From NCBI GenBank assembly GCA_021780975.1, contig JAJXXS010000235.1, positions 1 through 7,781 on the forward strand: a DNA stretch of 7,781 nt, read 5' to 3'. Shown piece after piece: positions 1 to 6,662 of this stretch; the stretch's first letter is position 1, and every line of letters begins with the position of its first letter. The stretch is from Pseudomonadota bacterium. Lineage in GTDB: Bacteria; Pseudomonadota; Gammaproteobacteria; Burkholderiales; Thiobacillaceae. Position numbers and translations under genes: made by a program. The notes beneath the pieces are model-generated. The model had not been told where the DNA came from. It saw only the letters and a program-made list of their open reading frames with translations, and made no database searches.

Positions 1-2300
1 CGGATGCCACGGTAGTTGGCGAATACATAAAGAGCGGGGTCTTCGCCCAGCCACACCAGTTGGAGGGGCAGTGGGCTGCCCTGGAACTGGTACCAGTCCC
101 CCAGTTGCACCTTGGCGAGCTGGCTTGTGTGACTTTCGCTCAAAGGCAGCAGTGCGTCATCGTCCGTGCGCGCGCGGAAGGCGGCGTGTTCGAGGTCGGG
201 GCTGTGCCCGAACAGCCAGCCGGCCAGCTTGTCGGCGAGTTGATCGCGCTCCTGCACGTCGGGGTTGACGAGGGCCAGGCGCGTCTCCACGTATTCGAGC
301 AGGCTGCGAGCCTCGCGCCGTGCCAATGAAGTGCCGCCGGCCGCCGACAGCAATTGGTCCAGCACCCCCCAGGCGCGCAGGGTTTCCTCGGCCGTCTCCC
401 CCAGCCGCAGCGTCAGGCGCAACAGATAGGCCTGCCAGCCGCCGTCGAGCAGATCGAGAAGGAGTCTCGGCACGGTGGCGCTGCCCAGGCGCTCGATGAG
501 TTTCTGTTCCACGCTGCGGCGGATTTTTTCCATGTGCTGGCGCGCTTCGCAGACCTCCAGCAGACGGGTGATGCGCAGGCCACGCGCCTTGAGCAGCGGC
601 TTGAGCACTTTTTCCAACTGCACGCGCGCTTCCTCGAAGACCGCGGGATTCTTCGCCGACTCGGCCTCGATGCGTTGGGTCCAGCGATTGATGATCTTGA
701 GCAGCTGCTCGTCGCTGATGCGGCCGTCGTCGCTCGCCACGAGGGTGAGCCGGTCGAGCGCGTTGACCACCCGGTGGGCGGCGTGTTCGGGCGAATTGAG
801 GTAGCGCGGGTCGGTCATGGCCATGCGCAGCAGCGGCCGCTCCAGGCGGTCCAGGTAGGGACGTGCCCCGGCAGCAAGGGATTTTTCGCCGTGGATCGCC
901 TCCAGCAGGCTGCCGAAAACGTTGAGGCTCTGCTGTGCCGCGGGGTCGCTTTGCGCGGCGGCGAGCTTCTGGGCCAGCACCGGATCTGCCGGTCCCTGGG
1001 TCACGCGTTCCTGCCACTTCCGTGCCAGCGCCTGGCCTGGCTGCAGTGGCGCCGGGGGTTGCGCGCTACTCGTGGTGGCGCCACCGGCAGACGCGGCTGG
1101 TGTGGACGGGGCCTGGAATTTGCGGAACAGATCGAACAGGGCACCCGCCATGCGGCTGAAGGCGCCGGGGGTTTGCGGTTCAGGCCCTGCAGGCGCGTTC
1201 TGGGGGCCGCTGGCGGCGGGCGGGGTGGCGACCGCATCCGGTTGCGGCGCTGTCGGTGCTTCCGCGGGGTTCGGGGTGGCGGAGCCGTGCGCGACGGGGG
1301 GTTCGACGGAGGGCGCGTGGATGTCTTCGGCAGGGGCGGGCAAAATTTCGGCAAGACGGCCGTATAGCACCTCCAGATGAGGGCCGAGAGCCTCGCTGTA
1401 GGTCTTGTAGAGCACCTGGCGCGCGCGCGGGCTTACTTTCAATCCCTGGCAGGCGCGCCGAAAGGCATCGAGCAAAGCGGCGGCGGCAAACGGATTGTCC
1501 CGCCCATGCTGGACAAACCCGTAGACGGCTTCCAGCCCGCGGTCGACCTGGTACCACGTCTCGGCCAGGCTTTCGACAATGCGGTTGGCTTCGCCGGCGA
1601 CGGACAGCCAATCCTCGAACTCCTCTTTTTCCACGAGGGCGAATGAGGAATCCAGCCAGGGCGTGGAGGCTTCCGCCGCCTTGGGTTTGCTGAAGCCGGC
1701 CTCCACCCGCCTGATGAAATCGGCCGCCGCTGCCTTGCCCGACAATTTCACTTCTTCCTGGGCTGCCAGCAACCCGCGATATTCTTCCATGCCGGGGGCG
1801 CGGCCGGCCTCCAGTTGGAGCTTTTCCGACGACGCTGCCAGCCATTCCTGCGTGCTGCGCTCCAGGATGTCGAGCAGCAGGCTTCTGGCCTCATCGCGCA
1901 GGCGCGCACTGTCCTCGCCGTAGACACGCGTGGAGAATTTCTGCAGGCGTGCCCGCACGGAGATCTTCTGCAGCGCGCGCAGGGCATCAAAGGGCGCCTC
2001 GGAGAGAACCAGGCCGGCGCCGAAATCGTTGACACGGACCAGCCTCGTGGCGAGACTGAAACTGCGGTTGCCGCCTTTTCCCGGCGCCTCGAACTGGACT
2101 TGGGCGAGCGGATTTTTCAGGCTGGTCCAGAACTCCTGCGTGGGAGCCGGCGGAGTGAAGCGGAAGAACAGGCCGCCCATGCAAAAGTCGCGGATTTCAC
2201 CCGCTACGCGCTGGGAACCGTCCAGCACGAGAACCGCCGGATGGACGACGGCAAAGCGGATTTGCTGGCGTTTGTCGGCGCCCGATGCGTTCGCACTCAT
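1..2300 (-). CDS. DUF1631 family protein with N-terminal PilZ-like domain (partial, C-terminus off the left edge)
   Basis: An uninterrupted minus-strand frame runs from an ATG at 2300-2298 to the left edge: 766 complete codons and no stop. An AGGGA lies about 8 bases before the ATG, supporting this start. The N-terminus has the hallmarks of a PilZ c-di-GMP-binding domain: R11-x-x-x-R15 in KRQQIRF, then D38-F-C40-M-G42-G43 about 23 residues on, where the usual serine of (D/N)xSxxG is cysteine. The bulk is mainly helical and charged, as in DUF1631 proteins, a proteobacterial family of unknown function often mislabelled thymidine phosphorylase. Residues about 319-415 form a Pro/Ala-rich linker broken by an amphipathic segment near 380-396. 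The last visible residues (LVWLGEDPALYVFANYRGI) resemble the end of the family, so probably only a few dozen residues are missing. Family assignment is fairly sure; c-di-GMP binding is inferred from the motif, and the physiological role is unknown. Confidence 0.85.
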   Translation of the reverse strand, partial: MSANASGADKRQQIRFAVVHPAVLVLDGSQRVAGEIRDFCMGGLFFRFTPPAPTQEFWTSLKNPLAQVQFEAPGKGGNRSFSLATRLVRVNDFGAGLVLSEAPFDALRALQKISVRARLQKFSTRVYGEDSARLRDEARSLLLDILERSTQEWLAASSEKLQLEAGRAPGMEEYRGLLAAQEEVKLSGKAAAADFIRRVEAGFSKPKAAEASTPWLDSSFALVEKEEFEDWLSVAGEANRIVESLAETWYQVDRGLEAVYGFVQHGRDNPFAAAALLDAFRRACQGLKVSPRARQVLYKTYSEALGPHLEVLYGRLAEILPAPAEDIHAPSVEPPVAHGSATPNPAEAPTAPQPDAVATPPAASGPQNAPAGPEPQTPGAFSRMAGALFDLFRKFQAPSTPAASAGGATTSSAQPPAPLQPGQALARKWQERVTQGPADPVLAQKLAAAQSDPAAQQSLNVFGSLLEAIHGEKSLAAGARPYLDRLERPLLRMAMTDPRYLNSPEHAAHRVVNALDRLTLVASDDGRISDEQLLKIINRWTQRIEAESAKNPAVFEEARVQLEKVLKPLLKARGLRITRLLEVCEARQHMEKIRRSVEQKLIERLGSATVPRLLLDLLDGGWQAYLLRLTLRLGETAEETLRAWGVLDQLLSAAGGTSLARREARSLLEYVETRLALVNPDVQERDQLADKLAGWLFGHSPDLEHAAFRARTDDDALLPLSESHTSQLAKVQLGDWYQFQGSPLPLQLVWLGEDPALYVFANYRGI

Positions 2301-2404
2301 GAAAAATCCCTGTATCGTTGCTGGCAGCGGCAAGCTTTGCCCAGCCACGTATTTTACGGCGCCCCCGGGCGTCGGCTTGAACCGTTTTCACAGGGAGAAC
2401 ACAG
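2301..2404. promoter_or_regulatory. Divergent intergenic region between the DUF1631 gene and dciA
   Basis: This 104-base gap must hold the 5' signals of both flanking genes. For the minus-strand gene, a TAAAAT (complement at 2351-2356) could be a -10 box, but no good -35 is seen 16-18 bases upstream of it. For dciA I see no convincing -10/-35 pair. Two small inverted repeats occur: GGCAA/TTGCC at 2329-2341 and an imperfect GC-rich one at about 2358-2373. Neither is followed by a T-run, so neither looks like a terminator. No operator could be assigned. Confidence 0.4.
2392..2397 (+). promoter_or_regulatory. Shine-Dalgarno AGGGAG that decides the dciA start
   Basis: AGGGAG lies 7 bases before an in-frame ATT at 2405, which is ideal spacing. 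The first conventional alternative start, TTG at 2423, is 25 bases away, and the next, GTG at 2432, is 34 bases away. Neither has a ribosome-binding site of its own. The site therefore favours initiation at ATT. Confidence 0.5.
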
Positions 2405-2854
2405 ATTTCGAAACCGCTTTCGTTGCATCGCGTGCTGAACCAAGTGCGCGACCCGCTGTGGACGAGGGCGCGCCAACTGCTTGCGCTGCAGGCAGCGCTG
2501 GATGATGCCGTACCGCCTGAGTTACGCGGTGCCGTGCTGGTGGCGGGCTGGCGCGACGGCGTGCTGGAACTGGCATGCGGCAGCGGGGCGGTGGCCGCGC
2601 GTCTGCGCCAGAGCGCGCCGCTGCTGGACAAGGCCCTGGCGGCGCAGGGGCAGGTGCGGGAGGTGCGCGTGCGGGTGATGCCCCATCTGCAGACCAGCCG
2701 GCCGGCCAGGGCGGCGCGGGTGCCTCTCTCCGAAGCTGCCCTGCAGGAACTCGATCAGGCCGCGCGCACGCTGCATGAAGGTCCGCTCAAGGCGGCCCTT
2801 GCGCGCATGGTCATGCACCATCGCCAGGGGTGGCGCAGGGGCAAGGGGGAATAG
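2405..2854 (+). CDS. dciA: DciA / DUF721 family protein, probable replicative helicase loader
   Basis: A small protein of 149 residues if started at ATT 2405, or 143 from TTG 2423. Its N-terminal half matches the DUF721 layout: a helical start (VLNQVRDPLWTRARQLLALQ), then a KH-like alternation of strands and helices (AVLVAGWRDGVLELACGS, AARLRQSAPLLDKALA, VREVRVRVMP). A basic C-terminal tail (HHRQGWRRGKGE) suits nucleic-acid contact. DciA proteins bind the DnaB helicase and help load it in bacteria lacking DnaC or DnaI; this role comes from family knowledge, not from the sequence. The frame is closed upstream by a TGA at 2378-2380 and contains no ATG before the conserved region, so the start is non-ATG whichever codon is chosen. 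I prefer ATT because of the well-placed AGGGAG. It converges on anmK with 14 bases between the stops. The family call is good but rests on pattern, since the family is weakly conserved. Confidence 0.8.
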   Translation: MSKPLSLHRVLNQVRDPLWTRARQLLALQAALDDAVPPELRGAVLVAGWRDGVLELACGSGAVAARLRQSAPLLDKALAAQGQVREVRVRVMPHLQTSRPARAARVPLSEAALQELDQAARTLHEGPLKAALARMVMHHRQGWRRGKGE

Positions 2855-2868
2855 CGCTGCGCGCTTCT

Positions 2869-3978
2869 TCAAGCGGGGTGGATTGCCCCCAGGATGCGGG
2901 GGCCGCGTGCCCCGGTGACGTCCGGGAGGTTGCCAGGCAGCCTGAGCAGCGTCTGACGGGCCAGCCAGGCGAAGGCGAGTGCTTCCATCCAGTCCGCATC
3001 CACGCCCAGATCATCGGTGGTGGCGACGTGCGCCGGACTAAGAAGCGCGGCGATCCGCTGCAGGAGCGTCGCGTTGCGCGCCCCGCCGCCGCACAGATAT
3101 ATTTCCTCGCTGCCAGGACAATAGCGGTGGATGGCCTCCGCCAGGCTGGTGGCGGTGAATTCCAGCAGGGTGGCTTGGATGTCCGCGGCGGCCATGGACG
3201 GAGTCAGGCTGCGGTCGACCCAATCGAGGTTGAACTCCTCGCGTCCCACGCTCTTGGGCGGGGGCTTTTGCAGGTAGGGGTCGGCGAGCAGGCGTTCCAG
3301 GAGGGCGGGCAGCACCCGGCCACTCGCCGCCCAGGCGCCTCCGGCGTCGTAAGGCAGGCCGCGCGCACGCTGGATATGGGCATCCATGAGCAGATTGCCG
3401 GGTCCGGTGTCGAAGCCGATGACGGGCAGTCCGGGGTGCAGGCGTGTCAGATTGGCGATGCCTCCCAGGTTCACCACCACGCGTTTCTTCTGCGCGTCGG
3501 CCAGCATCGCATGAAAGGCCGGCACGAGGGGGGCGCCCTGGCCGCCGGCGGCAATGTCGCGGCTGCGAAAGTCGCCCACCACGTCGATGCAGGTCAGTTC
3601 GGCAAGCAGGGCATGGTTGCCCAGTTGCAAGGTATAGCCTTCCGCGGGGCGATGGCGCACCGTCTGGCCATGGTTGCCGATCGCCAGGATCTGGCTTGCG
3701 TCGACGCCGGCCTGCTGCAGCAATTGCTGCACGGCCTGGCCATAGAGGCGGGCGAGGTCGTTGGCCAGGATGGCGGCGCGATGCAGTTCATCTGCAGCGC
3801 TGGCATTGAGCGCCAGCAGGCGGGCTTTGAGTTCTTCCGGGTAGGGGAGGTAATGGCTTGCCACAAGCTGCGGCAGCGCAGGGCCCTGCGCGAAGCGCGC
3901 CAGCGCCGCATCCACTCCGTCCAGGCTGGTGCCGGACATGAGCCCAATGTAGAGGCCGTGCGGGGCAGGGGCTTTCAA
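2869..3978 (-). CDS. anmK: Anhydro-N-acetylmuramic acid kinase (AnmK)
   Basis: This cytoplasmic ATP-dependent enzyme opens the 1,6-anhydro ring of anhydro-MurNAc and phosphorylates it to MurNAc-6-phosphate, a step in peptidoglycan recycling. At 369 residues it is the normal size. Family motifs are in order: GLMSGTSLDGVD at 12-23 (phosphate-binding loop), GNHGQT at 101-106, GDFRSRDIAAGGQGAPL at 135-151, FDTGPGN at 189-195 with the presumed catalytic base D190, PKSVGRE at 241-247, LCGGGARN at 295-302 and TDDLGVDADWMEALAFAWLA near the end. The only start before the SGTS motif is TTG at 3978-3976; the first ATG falls inside the motif, too late. No strong ribosome-binding site precedes the TTG. 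The stop of the M23 peptidase is 33 bases upstream and in the same frame, so the two are probably co-transcribed and perhaps translationally coupled. Nothing appears broken. Confidence 0.97.
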   Translation of the reverse strand: MKAPAPHGLYIGLMSGTSLDGVDAALARFAQGPALPQLVASHYLPYPEELKARLLALNASAADELHRAAILANDLARLYGQAVQQLLQQAGVDASQILAIGNHGQTVRHRPAEGYTLQLGNHALLAELTCIDVVGDFRSRDIAAGGQGAPLVPAFHAMLADAQKKRVVVNLGGIANLTRLHPGLPVIGFDTGPGNLLMDAHIQRARGLPYDAGGAWAASGRVLPALLERLLADPYLQKPPPKSVGREEFNLDWVDRSLTPSMAAADIQATLLEFTATSLAEAIHRYCPGSEEIYLCGGGARNATLLQRIAALLSPAHVATTDDLGVDADWMEALAFAWLARQTLLRLPGNLPDVTGARGPRILGAIHPA

Positions 3979-4011
3979 ATCAGGTGCAACGCGTGAGGTG
4001 CCCGCTATGCC

Positions 4012-5310
4012 TTAATCGAGCGCGGCGATACGCGTTCCGCGCAGCAAGTCGAGGCGGGCGGTCCAGATCCGGCTGGAGGCGAGGAAGCGGGCACGTTCGG
4101 GCCCGGAAAGCGCCTGGGCGGAGGGCAGATTGAGCGCCAAGGGGTTTTTCTGCACGCCGGCGACGCGGAACTCGTAATGCAAATGGGGACCGGTGGCCAG
4201 GCCGCTTTGGCCGACGTAGCCGATCGCTTGCCCCTGGACCACGCGGGCGCCCCTGTGTACCCCGGGCGCGAAGCCCGAGAGATGGCCGTAGGCGGTGCTG
4301 TACCGGCCGGCGTGCTGCACGACCACCAGGCGGCCGTAGCCGCTTTGCCAGCCGGCGAAGCTCACGCTGCCGTCGGCCACGGTCTTGACGCGCGCACCGA
4401 CCGGTGCCGCATAATCGACGCCCTTGTGCGCGCGCATGGCGTGCAGGAGGGGGTGGTAGCGCGCCAGGGTGAATCCGGAGGTGATGCGCGAATTGTCCAG
4501 CGGCGACTTGAGGAAGGTCTTCTTCAGCGGCCGCCCCTCGGGCGTGTAGTACTCGTCTTGGCCACGGGGGGTTTTGTACAGCACGGCGCGATAGACATGA
4601 CCCTGGTTGATGAATTCGGCGGCGAGAATTTCCGGTTCCCCGACCGCTTCACCGGCCCGGGAGCGCACACGGTAGACGATGGAGAAGTGGTCGTCAGGCC
4701 GCAGGTCGCGGCGGAAATCGAGGTCGCCTGAGAAAAGATCCAGCATTTTTTCCGCCACGCCCTCGGGCACCCGGGCCGCGTCCAGCGCATCATAGAGGGA
4801 GCCGCGGATGCCGCCGGAGCGCATCAGCACCTGATCTTCGGCGGGTGGCGGAGCGGGATCGATGGCGAAGCCGTCGCCGCGGCGAGCGATGCGTGCCTCG
4901 TCGGCGCCGGGTTCTCCAAACGCCAGGGTTTGCAGGCGGCCGTCTGCGCTGACGCGCGCTTCCAGGCGCTGCCCGCTGCGCAGGCGGGCAAGCCCGGCGC
5001 CGCGTACGCTCGGTGTGGCGAGCAGCGTCTGGATGTCGGCATCATCGATACCCATGCGCTGGAGAACGGCATTCACGGTATCGCCGCGCTCTACCTGATC
5101 GATGCGGTAATAATCCTGCCCGGCCGGGGCCGGAGACAAAGCGGGCGTGAGGCTTTCCACCAGGGTGCGGGCGGGGATGGGGCGGGTGTCGGTATCGGGG
5201 GCGACGCCAAAAGCGGCCACCATGCCGAACAGGGGCAGCGCAGAGACAGCTAGCAGCCAGAGGGTTCTGGGCCGGATGCCAGCGAACATCAAGAAGTGGC
5301 GGCGCTTCAT
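4012..5310 (-). CDS. M23 (LytM-type) peptidoglycan endopeptidase, MepM-like
   Basis: A 432-residue protein from the ATG at 5310. A TTG two codons upstream (5316) is also possible; a GGAG sits 10 bases before the ATG but only 4 before the TTG, so I prefer the ATG. A basic N-terminus and one hydrophobic segment (about 17-36, LWLLAVSALPLFGMVAAFGV) make a signal anchor, placing the rest in the periplasm. Next comes an OapA/LysM-like region (about 67-88, YYRIDQVERGDTVNAVLQRM), a middle domain as in MepM/Csd3-type proteins, and a C-terminal M23 domain (about 291-388). Zinc ligands are H295 and D299 (HKGVD) and H378 (HLH); the catalytic histidines are H343 (YGHLSG) and H376. All LytM active-site residues are present, so it should be an active enzyme rather than an EnvC-like degenerate one. 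Family knowledge suggests it cuts cross-linking peptides to allow wall growth. It is first of a likely two-gene unit with anmK. Confidence 0.93.
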   Translation of the reverse strand: MKRRHFLMFAGIRPRTLWLLAVSALPLFGMVAAFGVAPDTDTRPIPARTLVESLTPALSPAPAGQDYYRIDQVERGDTVNAVLQRMGIDDADIQTLLATPSVRGAGLARLRSGQRLEARVSADGRLQTLAFGEPGADEARIARRGDGFAIDPAPPPAEDQVLMRSGGIRGSLYDALDAARVPEGVAEKMLDLFSGDLDFRRDLRPDDHFSIVYRVRSRAGEAVGEPEILAAEFINQGHVYRAVLYKTPRGQDEYYTPEGRPLKKTFLKSPLDNSRITSGFTLARYHPLLHAMRAHKGVDYAAPVGARVKTVADGSVSFAGWQSGYGRLVVVQHAGRYSTAYGHLSGFAPGVHRGARVVQGQAIGYVGQSGLATGPHLHYEFRVAGVQKNPLALNLPSAQALSGPERARFLASSRIWTARLDLLRGTRIAALD

Positions 5311-5352
5311 GCCCAAGTTTCTCCGAACGAAATCAAGCTTCCCAGCGGCGGG

Positions 5353-5361
5353 ATTCTAACA
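5353..5361 (-). promoter_or_regulatory. Candidate extended -10 promoter of the M23 peptidase-anmK unit
   Basis: On the minus strand this reads TGTTAGAAT, matching the extended -10 form TGnTATAAT except for one base of the hexamer. It lies 42 bases before the ATG at 5310. The -35 position 17 bases upstream has no good match, which is common for extended -10 promoters. One ACGCGT palindrome sits immediately upstream, between the -10 and the -35 position. Confidence 0.45.
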
Positions 5362-5435
5362 GACGCGTTGTCATCTCCCGACGCGTCCCGCGGCGCGCGC
5401 AAGAGATCCGACGCGGGATCGTGCAGACGGGCGAG

Positions 5436-5441
5436 TAAAAT
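5436..5441 (+). promoter_or_regulatory. Candidate -10 box of tyrS
   Basis: TAAAAT ends 24 bases before the tyrS ATG and would put transcription start around 5448, giving a leader of under 20 bases. The -35 region (around 5413-5418) shows no clear match. It is weak evidence, resting on one hexamer and its position. Confidence 0.3.
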
Positions 5442-5465
5442 GCCCCCTTTTTATACCTCTGTCCC

Positions 5466-6662
5466 ATGGAATCGAGTTTCGAGGAACTTGCCCGCGGCGC
5501 CGACGAAATCCTGCCTGCCGACGAGCTCAGGAGACGCCTGGCCGCAGGGCGGCCATTGCGCATCAAGGCCGGCTTCGACCCCACCGCGCCGGATCTGCAT
5601 CTTGGCCACACCGTGCTGCTCAACAAGCTGCGTCAGTTCCAGGAGCAGGGGCATCAGGTGGTCTTCCTGATCGGTGATTTCACCGGCATGATCGGCGACC
5701 CCACCGGCAAGAATGCCACGCGTCCGCCGTTGACGCGCGAGGCAGTGGCGGAAAACGCTAGCACCTACCGCGAACAGGTGTTCAAGATTCTAGATCCCGC
5801 GCGCACCGAGGTGCGCTTCAACTCGGAATGGATGGAAGGCCTGGGCTCGGCCGGCATGATACGGCTGGCTGCCAGCCATACGGTCGCGCGCATGCTGGAG
5901 CGCGACGATTTTGCCAAGCGCTACGCGGCGCAGCAGCCCATCGCCATCCACGAATTTCTCTATCCGCTCATTCAGGGATATGACTCGGTGGCGTTGCGTG
6001 CCGACGTCGAGTTGGGCGGCACCGATCAGAAATTCAATCTCCTCATGGGGCGCGAGTTGCAGAAGCAGCACCACCAGGCGCCCCAGGCCATACTCACCAT
6101 GCCGCTGCTGGAGGGCCTGGACGGCGTCAACAAGATGTCCAAGTCGCTCGGCAACTATGTCGGCATCAACGAGGCGCCAGGAGAAATCTTCGGCAAGCTC
6201 ATGAGCATTTCGGACAATCTCATGTGGCGTTATCTTGATCTCCTTTCCTTTGAGCCGCTTGCCGTCATAGCAGCCTGGCGCCGCGAGGTCGAGGCGGGCG
6301 CGAATCCGCGCGACGTCAAGGTGCGGCTGGCAAGCGAAATCGTCGCCCGCTTTCACAGTGCCGCGGCTGCCGCTGCGGCACTTGCGGAATTCGAAGCCCG
6401 CTTCCAGCGCGGCGCGCTGCCCGAGGACATCGCAGAAATGCGCGTCGACTGCACGGAGGATGTGCTGCCGGTGGCGCAGTTGCTCAAGCTTGCGGGCCTG
6501 GTGCCGAGTACGTCGGAGGCCTTGCGTCAGATCGCCGGCGGCGGTGTGAAACTGGACGGCGAGAAGATCACCGACAAGGGCCAGACCGTGCCGCGCGGCG
6601 CCACGGTGGTGGCGCAGGTCGGCAAGCGGCGCTTTGCGCGCGTCACGGTCGGTCAGGTCTGA
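5466..6662 (+). CDS. tyrS: Tyrosyl-tRNA synthetase, TyrZ-type (KMSKS form)
   Basis: A class I aminoacyl-tRNA synthetase that charges tRNA-Tyr with tyrosine using ATP, in the cytoplasm. It has 398 residues, normal for this subtype. The nucleotide-binding signature HLGH is at 45-48 (after AGFDPTAPDL), the GGTDQKFN motif at 184-191, and KMSKS at 223-227. KMSKS marks the TyrZ-like branch; the E. coli-type enzyme has KFGKT there. A C-terminal S4-like RNA-binding domain covers about 336-395 (LLKLAGLVPSTSEALRQIAGGGVKLDG). An alanine run (299-305) sits in the connecting helical region and looks like ordinary GC-driven drift. The ATG at 5466 is the only plausible start, since an in-frame TAA lies 30 bases upstream. 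No purine-rich ribosome-binding site precedes it, so initiation may be weak or nearly leaderless. The stop overlaps the convergent comF gene by 10 bases. Confidence 0.98.
   Translation: MESSFEELARGADEILPADELRRRLAAGRPLRIKAGFDPTAPDLHLGHTVLLNKLRQFQEQGHQVVFLIGDFTGMIGDPTGKNATRPPLTREAVAENASTYREQVFKILDPARTEVRFNSEWMEGLGSAGMIRLAASHTVARMLERDDFAKRYAAQQPIAIHEFLYPLIQGYDSVALRADVELGGTDQKFNLLMGRELQKQHHQAPQAILTMPLLEGLDGVNKMSKSLGNYVGINEAPGEIFGKLMSISDNLMWRYLDLLSFEPLAVIAAWRREVEAGANPRDVKVRLASEIVARFHSAAAAAAALAEFEARFQRGALPEDIAEMRVDCTEDVLPVAQLLKLAGLVPSTSEALRQIAGGGVKLDGEKITDKGQTVPRGATVVAQVGKRRFARVTVGQV

Larger units (their letters stand above)
5311..5465. promoter_or_regulatory. Divergent control region between the M23 peptidase gene and tyrS
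   Basis: These 155 bases carry the promoters of both operons. The hexamer GACGCG occurs three times on the plus strand (5362, 5380 and 5410). The first two extend to the palindrome ACGCGT (5363-5368 and 5381-5386). A short inverted repeat GATCC/GGATC flanks the third copy (5405-5420). No T-box or other tyrosine-responsive leader is visible: the stretch is too short and lacks a terminator hairpin. Confidence 0.5.

Noticed and set aside
354..1367. A 337-codon plus-strand frame, plus further antisense and alternate frames in 60-2500.
   Set aside because: They are shadows of the continuous DUF1631 frame on the minus strand, which has a good start and family-like sequence and runs off the edge.
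2320..2373. Small inverted repeats (GGCAA/TTGCC and a GC-rich pair) as terminator or riboswitch.
   Set aside because: The stems are only 5-7 base pairs, one with a 2-base loop, and there is no T-run. They sit between divergent starts where no terminator is needed, and no riboswitch core is recognisable.
2855..2868. A bidirectional terminator between dciA and anmK.
   Set aside because: Only 14 bases separate the stops, and no stable GC stem with flanking A/T runs is present there or just inside the genes.
2830..3996. A 388-codon open frame on the plus strand covering all of anmK.
   Set aside because: It lies entirely opposite a well-conserved gene with all motifs intact. Its translation is low in recognisable structure, and GC-rich genes routinely leave such antisense frames open.
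5311..5465. A T-box or tyrosine-responsive leader upstream of tyrS.
   Set aside because: There is no T-box sequence, no terminator/antiterminator pair, and the likely leader is under 20 bases.
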